The notes beneath the pieces are model-generated. The model was not told the DNA's origin. It saw only the letters and a list, made by a program, of their open reading frames with translations, and searched no databases. A DNA stretch of 64,000 bases from Phaseolus vulgaris (taxonomy: Eukaryota > Streptophyta > Magnoliopsida > Fabales > Fabaceae), in assembly GCF_000499845.2 (NCBI RefSeq), contig NC_023750.2:3779478-3843477 (forward strand). The letters are read 5' to 3'. Shown here piece by piece: positions 48,028 through 58,936 of the stretch. A program made the position numbers and the translations under genes. Each line of letters begins with the position of its first letter. Position 1 is the first letter of the stretch.

Positions 48028-50124
48028 TCATTTTTCTTCTGGTAACTTCACCAATTCCCTTGTTTCGTTTTTGAGAAGACTCTCAACTTCTTCTTGCATA
48101 ACAGCAATCCACTTTGTTGAGTTATCACTAGAGATAGCTTCTGAGTAATTCTTGGGTTCACCTTCTTCACCCATCTCTTGTGCAATAGTTAAAGCATAAG
48201 CAATGTTGGTAGATTCTGCAATTAATCTTTGAGTCGGTTTTCTTGGTCTCTGTTGTGGAAGTTCTTGAGCCATAGACCACGGCTGTGGTAATCCTTGTCG
48301 TTTAGGTGGACATTGTTCATGTGGACTCAAATGTTCACTTGTACCATCAATAGCAGTGACTTGATCATCTTGAGTACTGGAGGAATTGGGAACGTCTTCC
48401 TCATGAGCGGGTGTTTTAATCTCAAACTCCACCTTCTCTCGAGCCTCTTTCTGGCCACCTGTATCAATTGAGGAAATGACAGTATCTTCTACAGAAGAGA
48501 GCATAGCATTTTCATTAAAGGTCACATTCCGACTGTGAATTATTTTGTGAGATTCTGGGTCATACAAATGATAACCTTTAACCTCTGAGCCATAACCCAA
48601 GAAAATGCACTTCTTAGCACGAGGTTCTAATTTTCCCTTGTTTACATGAGAATAAGCAGGGCAACCAAATATTTTAAGATTAGAATAATCAACATGGTTA
48701 CCTGACCAAACTTCTTCTGGAATATTGCAATCAATAGATCTGTTAAGAGAGCAGTTTATCAGATAACATGTCGTTGAAGCTGCTTTAGCCCAAAACGATT
48801 TGCTCAAACCAGAATGGGAGAACATGCAACGAACTCTCTCCAGGATAGTTCTATTCATTCTTTCCGCAACCCCGTTCTGTTGTGGAGTACTTGGGATGGT
48901 GAAGTGTCTGGAAATGCCTTCCTTCTTGCAGAAATCATTGAATTCATTCGAACAGAACTCAAGGCCATTGTCTGTCCTTAACCTCTTTATCTTCTTGCCA
49001 GTCTGATTCTCAATCAATAATTTCCACTCTTTAAAAGTGGAAAATGCTTCATTCTTATGTTTGAGAAAATACACCCACAGTTTTCGTGAGAAGTCATCAA
49101 TAATTGTCATCATATAACGACATTTACCTCTGGAGGGAACTTTTGACGGACCCCAAAGATCCGAATGAATATAATCCAAAGTACCTTTGGTTATGTGTAT
49201 GGCTTTAGAAAAACTAACCTTTTTCTGCTTACCAAAAATGCAATGTTCACAGAAATCAACCTTTCCAGTACAGTGGTTACCAAGGTGACCCTTCTTCTTG
49301 AGGATTAGAATTCCCTTCTCACTCATGTGGCCTAATCTCATATGCCACAACTTGGTGTTATCTTTGTTGGGTGAGGCAACAGCTGTAGAACCTGTAACTG
49401 TTGAACCCTGTAGCACATACAAACTATCACATCGAATTGCCTTTAGTAACACAAGAGCTCCTTTAGACACTTTTAAAACTCCACCTTCAGCTGAGTATCT
49501 ACACCCATGAGATTCAAGGGTGCCTAAGGAAATAAGATTCCGTTTCAACTCAGGGACATATCTGACACCTGTTAAAGTTCTAACAATTCCATCATGTGTC
49601 TTGATTTTGATTGTTCCTTCACCAACAACTTTGCATTGAGCATCGTTTCCCATCAAAACAAGACCATTATAAACTGGTTCATATGTGGTAAACCAATCTC
49701 TATTGTAAGACATGTGAAAAGTACAACCAGAATTAAGAATCCATTCATTTTTAGACCTTTGTTCAGTGTTGGAAGCTACAAAACAATCCCCATCAGATTC
49801 AGTTTCAACAATACTAGCTTCGGCAAATTTTTCTGGTTGTTTACCATTTCCCTTATCTTCTCTATCTTGCTTATTTTTCAATTTATAGCATTCAGAGATC
49901 TCGTGTCCCTTTTTCTTGCAATAACGACAATATTTGGAGTTCTTGCCTCTAGATTTTGACCTAGATTTATACTTATTGTTCCTACCTTTCTCTTGATTTC
50001 TCCCTCTAACTACTAATCCTTCACCAGAACTTTCAGAATGAATTTGAGTATCAAATTTTTCTTTGGCTAGTAAATTAGTCTTGACATCATCAAAACTTAA
50101 GGTAAGATAATTACAGTATAACAT
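48028..50124 (-). CDS. Copia zinc knuckle-protease-integrase ORF
   Basis: A 698-codon open frame. Zinc knuckle CRYCKKKGHEISEC is near residues 66-79. The protease site reads WILNSGCTFHM, so the catalytic DTG or DSG is replaced by NSG, which should inactivate it. GAG-pre-integrase LWHMRLGHMSEKG follows. Integrase core has YIHSDLWGPSKV, MTIIDDFSRKLWVYFLK, RTDNGLEFCS and PQQNGVAERMNRT, keeping the DDE pattern. The C-terminal part includes KIFGCPAYSHV and FLGYGSEVKGYHLYDP. It ends at a stop before RT. The listed ATG is internal. Confidence 0.9.
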   Translation of the reverse strand: MLYCNYLTLSFDDVKTNLLAKEKFDTQIHSESSGEGLVVRGRNQEKGRNNKYKSRSKSRGKNSKYCRYCKKKGHEISECYKLKNKQDREDKGNGKQPEKFAEASIVETESDGDCFVASNTEQRSKNEWILNSGCTFHMSYNRDWFTTYEPVYNGLVLMGNDAQCKVVGEGTIKIKTHDGIVRTLTGVRYVPELKRNLISLGTLESHGCRYSAEGGVLKVSKGALVLLKAIRCDSLYVLQGSTVTGSTAVASPNKDNTKLWHMRLGHMSEKGILILKKKGHLGNHCTGKVDFCEHCIFGKQKKVSFSKAIHITKGTLDYIHSDLWGPSKVPSRGKCRYMMTIIDDFSRKLWVYFLKHKNEAFSTFKEWKLLIENQTGKKIKRLRTDNGLEFCSNEFNDFCKKEGISRHFTIPSTPQQNGVAERMNRTILERVRCMFSHSGLSKSFWAKAASTTCYLINCSLNRSIDCNIPEEVWSGNHVDYSNLKIFGCPAYSHVNKGKLEPRAKKCIFLGYGSEVKGYHLYDPESHKIIHSRNVTFNENAMLSSVEDTVISSIDTGGQKEAREKVEFEIKTPAHEEDVPNSSSTQDDQVTAIDGTSEHLSPHEQCPPKRQGLPQPWSMAQELPQQRPRKPTQRLIAESTNIAYALTIAQEMGEEGEPKNYSEAISSDNSTKWIAVMQEEVESLLKNETRELVKLPEEK

Positions 50125-50277
50125 AATTTTTTTGAATTGTCAATGCGAGGGTGGTAGAGAAATAATAAGTAGAACGACTTTATCCTCATCATCAATTTTA
50201 ACATCCAAATTTTCCAAATCAATTATGATGGAATTAAATTCATCAAGGTGAGATTGGATGGGAGTACCTTCAGACAT

Positions 50278-50604
50278 TCAGAGTGTAAAGAGTCGCTCCT
50301 TTAACCGGAGTTTGTTTGCAAGACTTTTGGTCATGTATAGAGACTCCAATTTACTCCATATGCCTGCTGTACTTTTCTCGTTGATGACCTCACGCAACAC
50401 CTCACGGGACAAGCATAACTGGATTGCAGACAGTGCCTTTTCATCCATCTCATCCCACTGTTCCTCCGTCATAGTGGTTGGTCTCATCATTTTACCTTCC
50501 AGAACTTTCTTTAAACCATTATGGGTGAGAACAGCTAGCATCTGGGCTCGCCAGATAGCAAAGCTGATTTTACCATCAAATTTCTCAATATCCAATTTTG
50601 ACAT
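50278..50604 (-). CDS. Copia gag N-terminal ORF
   Basis: Starts at ATG 50604-50602, about 35 bases inside the primer-binding site, with MSKLDIEKFDGKISFAIWRA. It continues with EEQWDEMDEKALSAIQLCL and ends near KLRLKERLFTL, the standard Copia capsid start. A stop and frameshift at 50125-50277 separate it from the next ORF. Confidence 0.88.
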   Translation of the reverse strand: MSKLDIEKFDGKISFAIWRAQMLAVLTHNGLKKVLEGKMMRPTTMTEEQWDEMDEKALSAIQLCLSREVLREVINEKSTAGIWSKLESLYMTKSLANKLRLKERLFTL

Positions 50605-50639
50605 TATTGAACAACAGATCCTGGTTGAATTATCGAAAA

Positions 50640-50651
50640 GCTCTGATGCCA
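50640..50651 (-). other. Primer-binding site of Copia element 46136-51151
   Basis: The minus strand reads TGGCATCAGAGC, one base off the canonical TGGTATCAGAGC, three bases inside the 5' LTR. Confidence 0.85.
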
Positions 50652-50654
50652 ATT

Positions 50655-51151
50655 TGTAGGGATATTGTGTGCGGAAGCGTAATAATTTCAACCAAAGATT
50701 ATGAGAAATTAAAGTAACAAGTAAAGTGAGAATGATACCAGAATTTTTTAGGTGGAAAACCCCTTTAAATAGAGGTAAAGAACCACCGGCGAGAGAGCCA
50801 AAACTTCCACTATAATGGTACTGGGAGTACAATAAATTCCTCTCAGGCTAATAGATAAATAGCCCCAAAACAAATTCTCTCTATATGGGTTAAACACTTA
50901 CACCCAAAAGCAGAAATAGAGAGTATAGGAAAAGAGAGAGGAAGCAAGTGTTGTGTGTTACATTGCTTGAAGGAAGCCACTATATATAGTGGTTCTAGGA
51001 GACAACAATAATAAATACAATTAATGGTAATTAACCTCCCATTGATTGCAATTGATTGCGGTAATTAACCTCTCATTGATTGCAATTGATTGTAGCAATT
51101 AACCTCCCTCCCTTTAATAACAATTAATTGTCAACGGTAAGTAACCTCCCG
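50655..51151 (-). repeat. 5' LTR of Copia element 46136-51151, outer end lost
   Basis: Homologous to 46136-46505 with an extra about 75 bp near the inner end. It stops after GTAACCTCCC (51150), where the partner LTR continues with about 45 further bases. A TATATATAG TATA-like box is near 50982. Confidence 0.88.
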
Positions 51152-52886
51152 TTAAAGAAGATATATTGCTCATGGAATCCCTGACAACTCTAATTTCTGA
51201 AAATATTGCTGTGAAACAAGTTCCCATTTCAGTAGTAAGCTCAAAAAGCATTGGATATATACATCTACACGGAAATAAAGGATTATCATTTGCTGTTTTA
51301 CGTTCTATCATTTCGTCTTGGATGTCACATACTGTTGATCCCCTGTCTCGTATTCGTCCGTTTCGTGGCATTTCATCATCTGAAGTTTTCATGAATATCA
51401 AGAATAATAATTTGGGTGATCTAGCACCAATCGTTAGCAGCATTTTAAATCTGCGTAATGTTTCGGTGCAATGTGTCACGGAGTGTCAAACATCGGAACA
51501 ATTAAGAACAATTTTGGAGGAAGTTCGTGTTGTAAGTTTGACTACATTGAAAATAAGACCATCTACACCAGAAATTTCAAAGCATCCCTCAAGACCATAT
51601 TGGATTGGACTTGGAAGTTATCAAGAAGAAGTCTTCGATACTCTCCGCAAGAGCACATTTGAGGTTCCTTCTCTTTTTCTCTTTGTCTACTTACTTTTAC
51701 TGTTCATTTTAGCTGTTAATTTTAAGACCATGAAACATTCCCGTAAAAAAAATTCAAAGTAACTTCAATCCTAACATTCTTTTAGCACCTTCCCCTTCTA
51801 TAACCACCTTGCTTTATTTAAAAAATACCTTTTTCTAATTCTCAACAAGCCGAGTGATGATGCTAAGCACTAGGAAGTTGATTTCCATTTTGGGCTTGCA
51901 ATGCTTGCTTCATACTGGTTACATTCTCAAAGATCATAAATAATTATTTATGTGTTGAAAGATCTGTATGTAAACATAATGGGCTGATTTATACACAACA
52001 AAACTATTAAACCAAATTTATCGTTGAAAATCTTATATAAAATAGAGGTATGACAAAATTATAGTATATAAGTAAATTCAAAACTTATATTACAAGTTGA
52101 TATTATAAGATTGAGTTAAGTCTGCTGGACTTGCTATCATATAATTATCGAATCATCTATAAATATTCAGCTTTATACTTGAGATAAGTGGTCATCGATG
52201 TAAATGAGTGTGTTGGAAATCTCATATTGATTAGAAATATGATTAAATTGTAATATATAAGTAGATATAAGTTTGAATTGAGTTCCTTCTAAGAGAACTA
52301 ATTACGGGAGCTATGTTCTAATTTATTCAAGTTATTTTCTTAAATTGTTTGTTTGTACTTTGAAATGATAAAATGATTGAAGAAGTCCATATGAACAGAA
52401 CCAATACAAAATGACTAAGCTATTTTTCTCCTGCTACAGGGATTGGAAACCAGCGAGTCTTGTGATGTTTTTCTCCCTAGTGACAACTATCCTTATTGGT
52501 CGGCTTATATGGCTGAGGGAGACTCAGTCTGTTTCACTGTGCCTGAAAATTTTAACTTTGAGGGAATGATTTTGTGTGCTATGTATTTATCAACCCTTGA
52601 AAAGACAACAACTGAATGTCTTACTAGTGTCTTAATGGTTAATTACACAAAGTGCACAATCCAGTTATTCAGAGGAGACACAATAATTTCCTTTAATGAT
52701 GTAGATTGGCAGGGCTTGATATCACATTTGGTATGTGGAGACAAGGTGGGGATTTTTGTTATTTTTGCTGATGGATTTGTAGTCCAGAAGACAGCTGTCT
52801 ATCTAATGCGTGATAGATCAATTGACAAGGAAATGGAAATGGGTGTAACGAGTCTCAATCATATATTGGAACGACTGAATTATTGA
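51152..52886 (+). pseudogene. TNL-C: 5'-truncated TNL paralog (LRR end and C-JID)
   Basis: Starts inside the LRR exon, at the codon matching about 43886 of TNL-B, and continues to the exon end at 51663. The final exon is 52440-52886. Both parts are open. LRR text includes LTTLISENIAVKQVPISVV and RPSTPEISKHPSRPYWIGLG; the last exon has LPSDNYPYW and FTVPENF. No TIR, NB-ARC or first LRRs: the upstream side is the broken Copia LTR. Identity to TNL-B is very high, including the intron (51664-52439), so the duplication is recent. The tail continues past the TNL-B stop for about 18 residues, partly into a possible insertion. No promoter except the LTR, which faces the other way. Confidence 0.88.
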
Positions 52887-53025
52887 CAACCCTATTTATT
52901 TTAATATTTTTTTATATCATTTTATTATAATTTTATTTTTTATTATATATATTTATATTTAAATTAATTACATTAAAAATTATAATTGTAATTTTTAAAC
53001 CTGTCAAAATATCATTTTTAAAACG
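52855..53025. repeat. Possible small insertion at the 3' end of TNL-C
   Basis: Compared with TNL-B, TNL-C has about 170 extra AT-rich bases between the tail codons and the shared ACGAATAATGATCTG sequence. The insert has TTGACA near its left end and TGTCAAAATATCATT near its right end, the latter matching the end of the MITE at 61487-61712. A target duplication is not clear. Confidence 0.3.
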
Positions 53026-53089
53026 AATAATGATCTGAAAAAAGTAAAAGTGGGAGGTCACGTCGGACAAATAGATGACAAAGATTTAA

Positions 53090-53234
53090 GTGACGTGTAC
53101 TTAGTGTACTCATCTTAAATTAATGTAATGGTGTTAAGTGACGTGTACTTAGTGTACTCATCTTAAATTAATGTAATGGTGTTAAGTGACGTGTACTATT
53201 TTAAATTTAAATTAATGTAATGGTGTTAAATGAT
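53090..53234. repeat. 48-bp tandem repeat x3
   Basis: Units start GTGACGTGTAC at 53090, 53138 and 53186. The first two are identical and the third is diverged in the middle. It is just downstream of TNL-C and absent from the TNL-B flank. Confidence 0.88.
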
Positions 53235-54650
53235 ATTAACTCATTTTATATAGAATTTGAAAATTGATAACTTTAAAAATTGTACGATTACATTAAAAAA
53301 ATTATAAATATTAAGATAACAAATTATATTTAAAAAAAATTAATCTCATTGTTAAAAATTCCATAATATTTCCATTAACATTAATGGATAAATATGTATG
53401 GGACACATCTCGTCATCCTTTTACAAATATTTTTGTGGATATTTGTAAAATTTATTTATTCTTTATCATATATCATTTTTAGAGAGTAGTGAGGAGACTT
53501 TAATATTTTAAAGTAGTAAGGAGAGTTCAATCTAATTTCATATTTGATGTAAAAAAAATTATAATTTATCATGTATTAATCTAATCCAATAAAGTGAAAG
53601 TTATATTAATGATTGAATTTATATGACGAAATTTATTTTAGGATTAACAAAGTATGAACTTCACAAAACTTTGGTATATTTTAAAATTGAGTTTGTATTA
53701 ATTTTTTTATCTATTAAGTACTTGAAATTTTATATTTTTCATCTTGAATTTATGTTTTTTAATTTTTTTTATTAATTAGATGACTTAATTATTATATCTC
53801 CGACATGATTGCTATCTTATCCCATCATTTTGCTTTTTATGAGTTAAGAAATCTGAGATTTTGTGATTAATATAAAATGATATTGATTTAACGTAGAACA
53901 CCAAGTAATTTTTATGTTTTATTTTATGAAAAACATTTTAGATAACGAATGGTGACACTGATTATTACAGTACTGATGATATGAAAATCATAGAGAAGTT
54001 TGACTACTTCATTCGTCTTATATTAAACATAAAAGTTCACATTTTTAACATTATACTAATCAAGATGAAAGACAAAATAATAATCATATCCTTTAATTAA
54101 TGAAAAAAATTAAATAATAGAAACTTAATGAAAAAATATAAAAATCATCCGGACTTAATAGACAAAATTGTTTTGTAAAAATCTTGAGAAGTTAATAACA
54201 ACTTTTTGTAGGAACTCAGTTAAAATACTCAAATTTATGAGAAATTTGAAATTTAATTAAAAATTTATGAGAAATTTGAAATTTAATTAAAAATTTATTT
54301 TAAAGTTATTTATTTAAATATTTAATTAAAAATTAACAATTTAAGTATTTTTTTTCCATGGCAAAGGATGTAAGTATTTATTGAAATATATATTAAGACA
54401 CTAGTTGAGCTGGAAGAGGGAGTCATCTTGTTTTCCAGTTCATTAAACTTTAAATATTTTAGTAAGCCTCAAAACTAATTTTATTTAAGTGAATTATTAA
54501 CCATAAGGTTTTAAAATTATAATAATTCTTCGTTTCACTTTGGAAAAAATGTATTTAAAAATTTCAAAATAATTTAAGTTTTCCTAAATCAAAAAGTTGG
54601 GTAAAAATTATGTAAGGGTAAGGGTGGTAGAACTATCATTTCTCTCTGTA
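53235..54650. other. AT-rich spacer upstream of TNL-D
   Basis: No gene seen. A 31-bp direct duplication containing TATGAGAAATTTGAAATTTA lies near 54235-54297. The TNL-D promoter presumably lies in the last few hundred bases. Confidence 0.45.
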
Positions 54651-54679
54651 TTCTGAATTATTGCTTTCTCTCCAAAGCG

Positions 54680-54685
54680 TTGACC
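54680..54685 (+). promoter_or_regulatory. W-box-type motif in the TNL-D leader
   Basis: TTGACC, 12 bases before the ATG at 54698. TNL-B has the same motif at 41318-41323 with the same spacing. WRKY factors bind TTGAC(C/T), and this is common near defence genes; function here is inferred only. Confidence 0.4.
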
Positions 54686-54697
54686 CTAATTTCATTG

Positions 54698-57600
54698 ATG
54701 GAAACGGAATCGTCTTCGCCATCATCCAAATCCGAATGGAAATACGACGTGTTCATCAATTTCAGGGGAGTAGACACCCGCCGGAAGTTCGTTTCTCATC
54801 TCCATTCTGCTCTCTCAAAAGCTGGAGTCAAAACGTTCCTTGACGAGGAGAATCTGCTGAAGGGAATGGAGCAGCAAGAACTATTGCGAGCAATACAAGT
54901 GTCTCAGATAGCAATAGTTGTTTTCTCCAAAAGATACGCTGAATCTAGTTGGTGTCTTGATGAGCTTGAAAAAATCTTTGAATGTCGCCAAACTTGTTGC
55001 CAAAAAGTTTTACCTGTATTTTACTATGTTCAACCATCCGAGGTACGAGAGCAGACGGGTGATTTTGGAGATGTGTTGAGAGCAGCTGCAGAAAATAGGT
55101 ATGAAGATACGTTGTTGAGGTGGAGCCTTACACTCACCAAAGCTGCAAATTTGGCGGGGTGGGATGTCAGGAAAAGCAGGTAAATCAACCATTTAGAATT
55201 TATATGGAGAAAACTTCCTAACAATTATTTTAATTTTAAAAATAAACTAAATTTAATTTATAATAAGTTAAAAATCAGATTTAATAAAAAGTAATTTCAA
55301 TTAATTAGTTTAAGGTTTAATTAAAGGTGTAGATCTGCTATTTCTGGCTTGATCTAATTTGAAGATTTTTTCCCCAAATATGAGTCTTGACCTAGTTTCT
55401 GGTACTAGTTTGAATTCTTTTAATAATACTTCGTTTATGTGATGAGATGATAGTTGAAATTTAGGATGCAGTCTAACTCAGATGTTAGTTTTCTATATCT
55501 AATTAAAACCTTTCATTAAAAAAATTAAGGCTTAATTTATATACACAGCAAGCTACTTTTATTTTTTTATAATTTTCTTAATGAAACATATATTTGAACT
55601 TCTTATGATTTAATTTGGTAATAAGTGGCATTCTGTTTTATCTCAAATTATTATTGCACTTGAAGGTCTGAAGCTGAGCTAGTGGGTGACATTGTTAAAG
55701 ACGTTATTAACAAACTTGATTACAATGTCTTGTCTATCACGGAATATCCTGTTGGATTAGATCATCGAGTGCAAGAAGTGATTAGATTTATTGAAAGAAC
55801 CAAAAATTCTTGTAGGATAGGGATATGGGGAATGGGAGGATCTGGTAAAACTACCATTGCTAAAGCCATCTACAATAAACTTCATCGTTTATTCGACAAT
55901 AAAAGTTGCATTGAAGATATTAGAGAAGTTTGTCAAACAGAGAGAAGAGGGCTCGTTCGTTTGCAGGAAAAACTTCTTTCAGATGTCCTGAAAGCAAAGG
56001 TGGAGATTCAAAGCGTTGGAATCGGACAAAGTATGATTGACAACCGATTTATTGGAAAAAGGGCGCTTATTGTTCTTGATGATGTGAATGAGTTTGACCA
56101 ACTAGAAGCTCTATGTGGAAATACTCAGTGGATTGGTGAAGCAAGTGTAATAATCATTACAACTAGCGATCTGCATCTGCTGAAGAGATTTGAAGTTGAT
56201 TATGTTTATGAAATGAAGGAAATGGAAGCAAATGAGTCACTTGAGCTTTTTAGTTGGCATGCTTTCAGAGAAGCAAAACCAAGAGAAGATTTCAATGAAC
56301 TTGCAAAAAAAGCAGTTGATTATTGTGGAGGACTACCACTAGCTCTTGAAGTCCTTGGTTCTTATTTGAGAAAGAGGACAGTGACTGAGTGGAGAAGTGT
56401 GTTGTCAAAGCTAAAAATAAGTCTCAATGCCCAAGTCCAAGCGAAACTAAGAATAAGCTTTGAGAATTTATTGGATCAAATGGAAAAGGATATATTTCTT
56501 GATGTGTGTTGTGTCTTTATAGGTAAGGACAGAGGCTGTGTGACCGAGGTACTAAACGGCTGTGGACTATATGCTGATATTGGAATAACAGTCCTCTTAG
56601 AGCGTAGCCTCATAAAAGTCGAAAAGAACAACAAACTCATAATGCATCCTTTGTTACGAGACATGGGAAGAGAGATTATTCGTGAAGGTTCAAGAAAAGA
56701 ACCTGGGAAGTGCAGTAGATTGTGGTTTCAAGAGGATGTACGTGATGTATTGACAAATAGTACTGTAAGTACATTATTTACATACATTTTTAAACTTGAA
56801 AGAGTTTGCCTAAACATGTGAGCTAACAATAGTGTTTTCTCAATTATTCTCTGGTTTTTTCATCGCAGGGGACAGATGCTGTTGAGGGATTGGCTCTGAA
56901 ATTGAATTTAACCAACAGAGAATGCTTTAAAGCAGATACTTTTGAGGAAATGAGGAGTTTGAGACTGTTGCAACTTCATCATGTAGAACTCACGGGAGAT
57001 TATGGCTATCTTTCTAAGCAATTGAGATGGATCTATTGGCAAGGGTTTCCTTCAACATACATACCTAACAACTTCTATCTGGGAGATGCAATTGCAATTA
57101 ATTTGAAACACAGTAATCTTAGACAAGTATGGAAAGAACCCAAGGTATGTAGTACATGCAATTTTCTCTTAAACTAAGGTTAATTAAAATTGTAACTGTT
57201 GTCACTTAAAATTATTTCCGTTTTTATTTTTTTTCCTTAATTTTTCTAAATATTATCTTTTTGTAGGCTTTACACATGTTAAAGTTCCTCAATCTTAGTC
57301 ATTCCAAGAACTTGACAGAAACCCCTGACTTTTCTGGACTACCAAATCTTGAAAAGCTCGTTCTCAAATATTGTCCAAGTTTGTGCTGTGTACACAAATC
57401 CATTGGAGATCTCAGTAATATTGTGTTGATAAATTTGAAGGAGTGTACAAGCCTAAGCAATCTTCCGAGAGAGATATATAAGTTGAAATCTTTGAAAACT
57501 CTCATCCTATCTGGTTGTTCGAAGATTGACAAATTCGAAGAAGATATAGGGCAGATGGAATCCTTGACAACTCTAATTGCTGAAAATGCTGTTGTGAAAC

Positions 57601-58936
57601 AAGTGCCCTTTTCAATAGTAAGCTCAAAAAGCATTGGATTTCTATTCCTACGTGGGAATGAAGGATTGTCGCATGATATTTTACGTCCTATTATTTGGTC
57701 CTTGATGTCACCGACAATGAATCCCCTGTCTCGTATTCTTCCGTTATGTGGCATATCAGCATCTCTAGATTCAATGAATATGCAGAATATTGATTTGGGT
57801 GACCTAGCACCGATCCTTACCAACCTTTTAAATCTTCGAAGTGTTTTGGTGCAATGTGACACGGAGTTTCAAATAACTAAAGTAAGAAAGTTTTTGAACG
57901 ACGTACATGGGATACATTTCACTGAGTTAGAAATAGCACCAGGTACATTAGAAACTTCAGACAATTCCTTGAGATCTTATTTGATTGGAATGGGAAGCTA
58001 CCGAGAAGAAGACTTCAATACTCTTAACAAGAGCATATCTAAGGTTCCTTCCTTTTCTATTTGTATGCTTACCTTCGCTATTACTTTTAGATATTAATTA
58101 AGAGAACATGAAAAAATCATAAGTATCTAAAGAAAACTTCAATGCTTAACAAGATACTAACTTGTTGGAGATCTCACATCAATTATAAAGATAAGAACAT
58201 TTCATAGTATATAAGTGAGTACAAATTTTATCTTATAAGCCGGTTTTATGAGGTTGAATTAGGTTTAAAGTCCAGTTTATAATATGATATCAAAGTCATT
58301 TAAAGTCATAGTGAGAGTTTGTTGGTCGGTATTAAATACTTTATAAGGTTGAATTCAGCTTAAAGTCCACTTCTTATTATAATTGAAGTACATTTGAATA
58401 ACACAATTGCATTAATGACTAATTAAGCTATTCTGCTAATAATGCTGCAGGAATTGGGAACTGGTGGATCTTGTAATGTTTTTCTGCCAAGAGACAATCA
58501 TCCTTTTTGGATGGCCCATATGGGCGAGGAACATTCAGTGCATTTCACTGTGCCTCAGGATTGGGACAGGATGGGAATGGTTTTGTGTGTTGTGTATTTA
58601 TCAACACCTGAAACCGTGGCAACTGACTGTCTTATTAGTGTCTTAATGGTTAATTACACAAAGTGTACCATACATATATACAAGCGAGACACAGTAATTT
58701 CCTTTAATGATGCAGATTGGCAGAGCATAATATCTCATTTGGGAGCTGGAGACAAGGTGGAGATTTTTCTGTCTTTCAGGAATGAATTGGTGATGAAAAG
58801 GGGAATTGTCTATCTCACGAATTATGAATTCATTGACATGGAAATGAAAGCTGTTAGTAAACCACCTGTTATGGAGATTTATAGTTTGAAGAGGAATCTT
58901 AAGGGTCAAGAAAGCAGCCGGAAGAGAAAATGGTAA
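54698..58936 (+). CDS. TNL-D: TIR-NB-ARC-LRR-C-JID resistance-like protein
   Basis: Complete five-exon gene: 54698-55179 (TIR), 55666-56764 (NB-ARC), 56869-57144, 57267-58043 (LRR), 58451-58936 (C-JID-like), about 1039 residues. The TIR is canonical: YDVFINFRGVDTRRKF (16-31), BB-loop TFLDEENLLKG, SSWCLDEL with catalytic Glu89. TIR domains of this type cleave NAD+ to make immune signals. NB-ARC has GMGGSGKTT (216-224), VLDDV (297-301), ITTSD (325-329, Ser328 where Arg is usual), CGGLPLALEVLGSYL, CCVFIG and MHP (487-489). LRRs include FLNLSHSKNLTETPDFSGLP and LILSGCSKIDKFEEDI. The last exon has LPRDNHPFW and HFTVPQDW. It ends with a lysine/arginine-rich tail, KRNLKGQESSRKRKW, a possible nuclear localisation signal. 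The most complete member of the cluster, but the sensor-1 Ser may impair nucleotide switching. Confidence 0.93.

Larger units (their letters stand above)
46136..51151 (-). mobile_element. Nearly intact Copia retrotransposon, 5' LTR broken
   Basis: Minus-strand element of about 5.0 kb. The 3' LTR is at 46136-46550 and the 5' LTR at 50655-51151. The primer-binding site at 50640-50651 and a purine tract at 46551-46563 fix its direction. Gag-pol is in three long ORFs (50604-50278, 50124-48028, 47847-46606) separated by only a few stops or frameshifts. The outer about 45 bp of the 5' LTR, including its terminal TG, is missing and the LTR joins straight to a TNL exon, so no target duplication can be checked. 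Relatively young compared with the other Copia copies here, judged by coding decay. Confidence 0.92.

Noticed and set aside
48800..49959. Plus-strand ORFs of 68-121 codons over the Copia element
   Set aside because: They are shadows of the intact minus-strand integrase and protease frame.
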